Part shown: positions 58,221 to 64,000 of the stretch, piece by piece
How positions within the stretch are numbered: position 1 is the first letter of the stretch
Layout of the letters: each line of letters opens with the position of its first letter
NCBI RefSeq assembly: GCF_947242115.1
Contig: NC_074718.1
Coordinates: forward strand, 46,646,199-46,710,198
Direction: 5' to 3'
Origin: Biomphalaria glabrata
Lineage: Eukaryota > Mollusca > Gastropoda > Planorbidae
DNA: 64,000 bases
The notes under the pieces: model-generated
The model's database searches: none
What the model was told of the DNA's origin: nothing
What the model saw: the letters and a program-made list of their open reading frames with translations, nothing else
Position numbers and translations under genes: made by a program

Positions 58221-59145
58221 GTATGTACCATTTTTGTTTGTTTGAGGATGGGGAGAAAAGTGTTCTTAGAATTCAAACACCAAAAGTATGTGTCTTTATG
58301 AATTCAATGTAATTGATACTAGGCTTTATGGGCTGAAAATAAAATGCAGGAAATTTTATTGGAAGTGCAGAAAAAAAAAAGAGTTTTTAGCCAAAATAAA
58401 CAATGTATAGCCTGAGAACAAATCAGGTGGAAGAACCAAGGGTAATGCTAGTATACTATAGAAGTAGTACCTTTTTTTATGCTTGCAACTTCATTGATGC
58501 ATAAGTGTCACAAACTGCTTGTTAATGTGATATGAAACATAATTTTTTTTTTTTGGTACACATATAATCACTCTAAAAAAATTATTTCTAAGATAGATAA
58601 CTGTCTCTAGTAACCTGCTAGTGGACCATGATGAACCTTTTTCTATCTTGCTTTCCTAGTTTTGACTTTAAATTGTCATTCTAGTCGTGTCAGTTATGCT
58701 TATAGGCTGTTAGACAAAAATAGTGAAAACAAGAGTACATAACATTTTCTAAAGAAATTTTAATTTTGCATTTTTAGGGAAGCAACATTGCTATCAAAAA
58801 GCAGAGACGATACAAACCTCATTAGATGAAGAGTTGGTAAAGTCCTTGGTTTTGAGCCAGCAGAGAAACATAAAAAGGTAATTTGTCAACATTTCAGATT
58901 TATCACTAAGAGAAAAGCAGAAAAGCTTTGATGGGCAGCATCTCTGTTGACCCAATGATCCATCCAACTTATGGAACAAGTGATGGTGAAGATGTTCATT
59001 ACAGTGCTTATGTCTGGCAACACTGAATGACTTACATTTTTAGTTCATGCTTTTCAAAATGTGGTGATGAAAGCTGAATTGAAGCCTTCATCTCTGGCCA
59101 ATAGTCATGCTGTTTATTATTGCTGGTATTATTAATGCTTTTGAT
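58221..59145. other. unassigned interval
   Basis: No recognisable gene. A segment at 58778-58877 is open between weak splice-like signals but has no family resemblance. Confidence 0.4.
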
Positions 59146-59147
59146 TA

Positions 59148-59295
59148 GCACAACTTCCATGCTCCTATAGCAAGCACAGTGCATTCTGGTTCAATATCTT
59201 TTGTTGACATATGGAAGGTGGGGGGGGGGGGGGGGGGGAGGATATCTGTGAGTCCTTCCTTTAGGCTCTCAGCAAGCACAATGTGGAATCAAATC
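59148..59295 (-). mobile_element. SINE-C fragment, degenerate
   Basis: ACTTCCATGCTCCTATAGCA, GCATTCTGGTTCAATATCTT and GGCTCTCAGCAAGCACAATG follow the SINE-C body on the reverse strand. The interior has expanded into a G run (~59220-59238). Confidence 0.6.
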
Positions 59296-59800
59296 AAAAA
59301 TACCTAGTCTACAATGTGATTTCAATGAAGCTCTCCTCACATACATAATCAAGCAGTTTATAGCTTAGCATTTATAAATTGTATAATGTGTTATGTTTAT
59401 ATGTGTGATTTTTTTTATGATTTAAAGAAAGAAACTTAAGGATTTTAATTTTTATTCTTTTTGAAATATGTAAGGAATGTTAGTATATTGTTGGCAACAT
59501 TGTTGGTGTAAAAATGTATTTTCACTTGGTAGCCAAGAATGCTTATAACTGATATATAATTAATAATAACAATTAATAATAATAATTAACAATAATTTAA
59601 TACACAAAATGTCCAAAGACACACAATTGTATTAAAAATGTCTGATATTTATGTTGCCAACAATTGCTTTATTGTTTCAATGTTATAGACATTGGAACCT
59701 CAGCATTAGGGTCAAATGGTCAGTGCCCCACCAATATTTTTTTTAGATTTATCAATTGGCTATGAACTAAACTGCATTAATTGGAAGCATTAGCTTTCTA
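59296..59800. other. unassigned AT-rich interval
   Basis: AAT-rich microsatellite near 59560-59600. No gene. Confidence 0.45.
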
Positions 59801-59804
59801 AAAA

Positions 59805-59995
59805 GTAAAATAAAGTCTATTGGCAGATGATGAAAAGGTCTGTTTCTCTGGCTCATGGTTAACAAGGTTGTCATGTCCCCAGCACAATGACCAACTGGCT
59901 TTTCTTTTTCTCTAACTTATATTAGGTACCCATTAGAGCTGGGTGGACTCCGAGGTATGCTAAAGATCCCGAAATTAAAATACCTGTCTTCAGAA
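59805..59995 (-). mobile_element. SINE-B copy, 5'-truncated
   Basis: GGCAGATGATGAAAAGGTCT, GGTTAACAAGGTTGTCATGT, CCAGCACAATGACCAACTGG, GGTACCCATTAGAGCTGGGT, ending CCTGTCTTCAG. Box B and head are missing. Confidence 0.8.
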
Positions 59996-60107
59996 AATTA
60001 AATGTTTAGTTTTTCTTTATGTTACTACAACTTTTTATTTGTTATAACTTTTTTTCATTGAATATAAACATTTCATGAATTATTACATAACACTTATCAT
60101 TTTGCAG

Positions 60108-60204
60108 GGCCGTACACATATATGTAAAATACATGCTAGATCTATGAGTGTAGAGAAAGATATTCGTTATGAGCTGCTGGCTAGATTATGCCCAAACAGT
60201 ACAG
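60108..60204 (+). CDS. PSMC2-like: PSMC2/Rpt1-like penultimate exon
   Basis: Encodes [20 protein letters not shown] then [13 protein letters not shown], the segment just after the AAA+ ATPase core of 26S proteasome regulatory subunit 7 (Rpt1, PSMC2). Rpt1 is one of six ATPases in the ring that unfolds substrates for the 20S core, in cytosol and nucleus. The acceptor TTTTGCAG precedes 60108 and the donor ACAG|GTATGT follows 60204. The exon starts in phase 0 and ends one base into a Gly codon that the next exon completes. Compared with the vertebrate protein as I remember it (HIFKIH, VERDIRFELL), differences are few: Phe to Cys, Arg to Lys, Phe to Tyr. The exons for the Walker A and B motifs should lie upstream but were not found in the preceding sequence. 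Confidence 0.85.
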
Positions 60205-60292
60205 GTATGTATTCACATTATTATGTTTATATTTATGGGGTAATTAACAATGTTAAAAGAAGTGGGATGTGTAGCTGTTTTGGATAAAATCT

Positions 60293-60470
60293 CTTGGCTC
60301 CCTATCAATGGGGCTTGAGCTCAAATCTTACTTGAGCTTAGTTGTGTTTGCTGAGCCTCTAAATGCAGTACAGAAACCTTTTTACTCCAAGTTTCCACTA
60401 AAAGAGATTAGACCATGAGCATGTTATAAGCATGAAAGATGCGCTCTATAAAAAAATAATTAAAAAAATA
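60293..60470 (+). mobile_element. SINE-C copy, degenerate
   Basis: GGGCTTGAGCTCAAATCTTA, TGTGTTTGCTGAGCCTCTAA, AGAGATTAGACCATGAGCAT and GTTATAAGCATGAAAG follow the SINE-C order. The tail is A-rich. Confidence 0.65.
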
Positions 60471-60779
60471 AAGGAATACCTTGTAGTGAATGGAAAGAGC
60501 AAGGGTATTTATTTGGTAAAAAATTAAATGAATCCAGATTAATACATTAAAATCCTAAATAAGAACCCTTAAAATGCAAAGTAGTGAAACTTTATTGAAA
60601 GCTTATAATCAGCCACTACATAAAACATTCACTAACCCTAACCATATGACAATCAATGACTACAAAACATTTATGGCTGCCTTTTAGCCTTTTAAGCCAA
60701 CAATCAGTTGCCTGATTGCAAGTTATTGGAGCTATTGAAACTATTTTACCAAGCTGGGTTCAAAGAAGTACTCAAATTT

Positions 60780-60905
60780 AATGTTGAGATATTACAGTGA
60801 GACTTTCCTAATCCTATTTGATGTTGAGATGAGACTTTGCTAGTCATATTTGGTGTTGAGACATTACATTGAGATTTTCCTAGTCATACTTTGATGTTTA
60901 GACTT
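60780..60905. repeat. degenerate ~44-bp tandem repeat
   Basis: TTGATGTTGAGA... and GAGACTTTCCTAGTCATATT-like phrases recur about three times. Confidence 0.6.
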
Positions 60906-61198
60906 GACTACTTTCTCTTTCTTCCATTCAAGTTTATACTTTCACTCTGCAATCTAATACTTGATACTATTTCTATTATTGACAAATTCATGTATGATAG
61001 CAATTACTTCATTTTAATGTACATTAGCTTTAAAAACTGTGTATTCATCATAATGTAGTTACCACAATGATCGTTATTGTTTACAAATTTAATTCTCTCA
61101 CAAACTATGTTCTTTCCTCTCAACAAACACTCTTAATGTTAATGTCTTCTCATCTACTCTTGATAATGGTATACAGAAGTAAACCTAGATTTCCATTT

Positions 61199-62209
61199 AT
61201 GTTGGAGTGTTCATATGACTAGTTCCAATTTTGAGCTTGCGTTATATGTGTTGTCGCATTCTGTTGTGTCCAGTCCTGAGTCAAAAGACGTTGGTCTTGT
61301 CGGGATAGCTTATAGTAAGCGTCATCTTTCTTGTGATTTGGATGAGAGCTCGTCCATTTCTCATTTATTTTATTTACAATTAATTTCTTCATTTCTTCTG
61401 GATAGAGTGCAGAGTTTATTTGTGAGTTGGTTCTCCCACTCTTGACGAGTGTGTCAGCCTTCTCATTTTCTTCTAGTTGTATATGAGCTGGTATCCATTG
61501 AAACAGTTTTTTTGCTGTTGTTGTTGAGCTTTGTAAGTGCTGTTCTGAGGTGTTTAATATAAGAGGAATCAGAGTTTTGCAACCTTTGGAGGGTTGTTTT
61601 CGCATCGGTTAGAAAGACAATCTGACTTTGTGGGGAACTTGGATGATTTGCTAGCATGGTAGCAGCTAGTGCTAGTGCTTCCCTTTCTGCTCGGTGACTG
61701 TCCGAGAGCTCTCCAGTTGCAATGGATTTTTCTAGTTTTCCTCCATCTGGCCATTTGATAAGTATTCCAGCTCCTCCATTTGTGGTGGCTTTATGGGATG
61801 AGCCATCCGTGTAAAATCTGATCCACTGATTGCTAGGGTAATTGGTATGTAGAAAACAGTTCACTATTTCCTTGAGCTCTGTTGGTCTGTTAACAGATTT
61901 TCTTTATATGTTTTCAATATGGTCCCTTATAGTAGGAAGAGGGCTTTCGTCCCAGGGTGGAGATTCATTATAGCTTATTGAGGATTCCAGAGTAATTTTT
62001 TCAAGTTGGTGTTTCTTTTTTAGGCTTAGAGATTCCTGTATGAAATTGGTCCTTTTGAGATGGTTTTTGTGCCAGTTTTGTGCAGCGGTTTTCTCCATAG
62101 CTCTTATGGGTGTTGTTTTCATTGCTCCTGTCATTATCCTTAGACCAATATTTTGAACCTTGTCTATTTTTCTTAGGTTGGTTTGGGCTGCTGAGCCCCC
62201 CCATGCCGT
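61199..62209 (-). mobile_element. Nimbus-like LINE fragment in the PSMC2-like intron
   Basis: The minus strand repeats the 44727 LINE from NIGQRIMTGA (as DQRIMTGAM-like text) through the RNase H to the tail region. The frame 61864-61463 reads RFYTDGSSHKATTNGGAGIL and REALALAATMLANHPSSPQS; the next frame (61605-61219) gives NEKADTLVKSGRTN. Internal deletions and at least two frameshifts are present relative to the other copy. No target duplication was found. It is antisense to the host exons. Confidence 0.85.
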
Positions 62210-62416
62210 GGTTATAAGAGAAATAAATCTGAATAGTATTTATTTAGAATCTTGTCATACTGATTATTTTGATAGTGACTCCATATTGTCTGTGTTTTTA
62301 TGCTTTTTTTCTAAGTTTTGAATTAATCATTTGTTTGTTAATGCATTGGTTAAAAAACAAAAGAGGTCTATTGTTGTTTTTTTTATTTTTACTTTTTTAT
62401 TTCCTTTTATCAATAG

Positions 62417-62688
62417 GAGCGGAAATTCGTAGTGTTGGCACAGAAGCTGGAATGTTTGCTATCAGGGTTCATAGGAAGATGGCTACAGAGAAAGATTTTC
62501 TGGAAGCAGTAAATAAAGTCATCAAAGCCTACGCCAAATCTAGTGCAACTCCTTGCTACATGACTGACAATGAAATCAATAATAGCTTGATAGAAATGGC
62601 TACTAGAGAATCAGTACAGAACTTGTGTTTACTCACTGATCTGATTTTAAACTTAAGTGAATCATTGTTTGTATTCATGATGTTTTAA
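62417..62688 (+). pseudogene. PSMC2-like: PSMC2/Rpt1-like last exon with stop-codon loss
   Basis: Reads [51 protein letters not shown] after the acceptor ATCAATAG. This is the C-terminal helical part of Rpt1. The family normally has SVCTEAG, AIRARRK, KFSATPRYMTYN and then a stop. Here Cys becomes Gly, Ala-Arg become Val-His, Phe becomes Ser, Arg becomes Cys and Tyr becomes Asp. The stop position (62572-62574) is GAA, so the frame runs 38 more codons to TAA at 62686-62688. Such changes in a nearly invariant protein, plus the missing upstream exons, suggest a decaying partial duplicate. A divergent but active paralogue, or sequencing errors, are alternatives. Confidence 0.75.
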
Positions 62689-62797
62689 TTCAACTTATTA
62701 AATCATGGTATATTTCTTATTAAATATGTTGTCAGTGTGGTTTTTACTTTTGTCAGTAATTTGTTACATCTGGATGTTCCTTTGCAATTTAAGATTA

Positions 62798-62890
62798 TTG
62801 CATCCCAAACCTCCTGCAGGATAGCTGGGAATGAGTATGGGCATTTCATCTAGTAGGGTAGCTAATAGAATCTGAACATGAATGAACTAG
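62798..62890 (-). mobile_element. SINE-A fragment
   Basis: CCAAACCTCCTGCAGGATAG and GGGAATGAGTATGGGCA match the SINE-A middle on the reverse strand. Decayed. Confidence 0.55.
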
Positions 62891-63325
62891 ATCAGTGTGC
62901 TTGATACTCAGGGCATTAAAAAGCAATGCATGAACAGTACCCAGATGTGGCTTAATATCAATTGATAAAGACACTAGACAGCATTATGAAAATAATTCTT
63001 CACAAATCAAGTGTACAGAAATAATTTTTTGGGTAAATAGGTTGGCATGTCGAGCTTATTTAAAACAAAAATATATTTTTAAAAATTTAGACAATTAGGT
63101 TCCAAACCAAATTGTTGTCATTCAAGTTTGTAAAATTAGGCTTCTAATTACTATTACTATTACAATGGCTGCATTGTATATATAAGTACTTGCTTAAATC
63201 AATAAGATTTGAGCATTTCTTGTGTAACAGTTAGTTGAAAATGTAATAATGCTGAAAAACGTGCTGCAAATAGTAACAGAGGATCTAGACATTTAAATAT
63301 TTATGCTAAATAAATTTTAACTTTG
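62891..63325. other. unassigned AT-rich interval
   Basis: No supported feature. Confidence 0.45.
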
Positions 63326-63327
63326 GG

Positions 63328-63437
63328 ATGCTGTGGGTGAGAGGTTAAGTGCTTGTCTTCCAAACTGAGGGGATCTAAGGGTTCAAATGTTGCTGAAGAA
63401 TGGGATCTTTGATTCTTACGATGCCTGAGCCCCTCCT
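63328..63437 (+). mobile_element. SINE-B 5' part
   Basis: GATGCTGTGGGTGAGAGGTT, AAGTGCTTGTCTTCCAAACT, box B AGGGTTCAAATGTTG, GATGCCTGAGCCCC. Truncated at the 3' side. Confidence 0.7.
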
Positions 63438-63439
63438 GC

Positions 63440-64000
63440 CCGAAGCTTACTGGTTAAGGCGCCAGTTACTCGCCTTTGCCCCTTCTCCTGTTAGTGAGAA
63501 CATACAGTTCCGCCGGACTCAATATCTGAGCCACACATGAAGGCCATGAGTTGGACTGGTTGTCAGAGGCTATTCGAGATGCATGCCATTTGGAAGCATT
63601 TTATAGGTAGTGGAGTGCTTTCATCCATTACCACTTCCGGCTATGACAACCTTGCTGGCTACCCACCTAGGAGAAGGAAAACTCTGAATTCAAACCTCTG
63701 TTGCTTTACAGCTATACCCAATCATGGAAAAGGCTTCGGGAGTCAACCCTGAGGAAAAATCAGGAGCTGGCGACCCTAAGGCAGTTTGCAGCACCCAGTG
63801 CTACACTCTGGCAGAACCTGCGACGCCACTAACCCCAAACTGTATCGGCACTGCCGTTCCTTTGGATACATGAGCTGCATGGAGAGGGAGGAACTGATGT
63901 GTGGGCAACATCGTTCCAACCACAGCTAATGCCCAGACATTCATCTCACCGAGATGATCCATAGGAGGCCATAGAATGATGCCTGAGAGTCCAACCAAAT
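63440..64000. mobile_element. GC-richer interspersed repeat, unclassified, runs off the window
   Basis: Base composition shifts upward (GGCGCCAGTTACTCGCCTTT; CACTTCCGGCTATGACAACC; CGGGAGTCAACCCTGAGGAA). Short frames are open on both strands without motifs I can name. I suspect part of a long interspersed repeat because of its composition and position among other repeats, but I see no terminal structure. The end of the element lies beyond 64000. Confidence 0.35.

Larger units (their letters stand above)
60205..62416 (+). other. intron of the PSMC2-like gene, filled with repeats
   Basis: Runs from GTATGT to TTTTATCAATAG. It holds a SINE-C (about 60293-60470), a short tandem repeat (about 60780-60905) and a Nimbus fragment in antisense (61199-62209). 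No exon was seen inside. Confidence 0.7.

Noticed and set aside
58778-58877. Possible 100-bp exon between weak splice-like signals
   Set aside because: Composition is not coding-like and the peptide has no resemblance to PSMC2 or any family I know.

Overview
The window reads as repeat-rich, AT-rich genomic DNA from a gastropod mollusc, most likely a freshwater planorbid snail (Biomphalaria/Bulinus type). That assignment is inference. It rests on a Nimbus-like I-clade LINE with RNase H (Nimbus was described from Biomphalaria), tRNA-derived SINEs, AGATCT/CTAG-rich simple sequence, and animal-type split exons. There are no bacterial operons, no intact rRNA or tRNA genes and no CRISPR.

Only one host gene is recognisable: two exons near the right end (60108-60204 and 62417-62688, + strand) encode the C-terminal part of proteasome ATPase Rpt1/PSMC2. 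The upstream ATPase exons are not in the window. The last exon has several changes at normally invariant sites and has lost the usual stop codon, so it looks like a partial duplicate or decaying copy. A weak candidate exon lies at 54265-54414.

Layout. 0-7 kb: LINE and SINE debris, including an RTE-like LINE inserted in a SINE with a 12-bp target duplication. 7.4-13.1 kb: a gag-only LTR-retrotransposon fossil with one recognisable LTR. 14.5-23.5 kb: a very large minisatellite with a 35-bp unit and higher-order duplications of 2050 bp and about 0.9 kb. 24-28.2 kb: nested DNA transposons (two hAT-type elements with 8-bp target duplications, a palindromic-ended element, and a solo LTR). 28.9-30.5 kb: a broken Mutator-type transposase gene. 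31-33.2 kb and several later patches: AGATCT/CTAG-rich DNA. 34.3-38.14 kb: a tandem array with a 222-bp unit (74 codons). 42.3-44.2 kb: a hAT-type element with a perfect 8-bp duplication and no transposase. 44.7-48.1 kb: two LINEs in a row (Nimbus-like, then a CR1/Jockey-superfamily one). 49.3-51.3 kb: a hAT transposon with BED finger, partial catalytic region and hATC domain, in pieces. 51.5-64 kb: SINE and Nimbus fragments around the PSMC2-like exons.

Three SINE families recur and are named here for convenience. SINE-A carries the box B GGTTCAAACCC. SINE-B has box A near TGGCTGAGTGGT and box B GGTTCGAATC. SINE-C has a head like a tRNA with a long variable arm, box B GGTTCGACACC and an AAT-rich tail. 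There is no cooperative gene system here. The window mainly records layered transposition plus satellite expansion.
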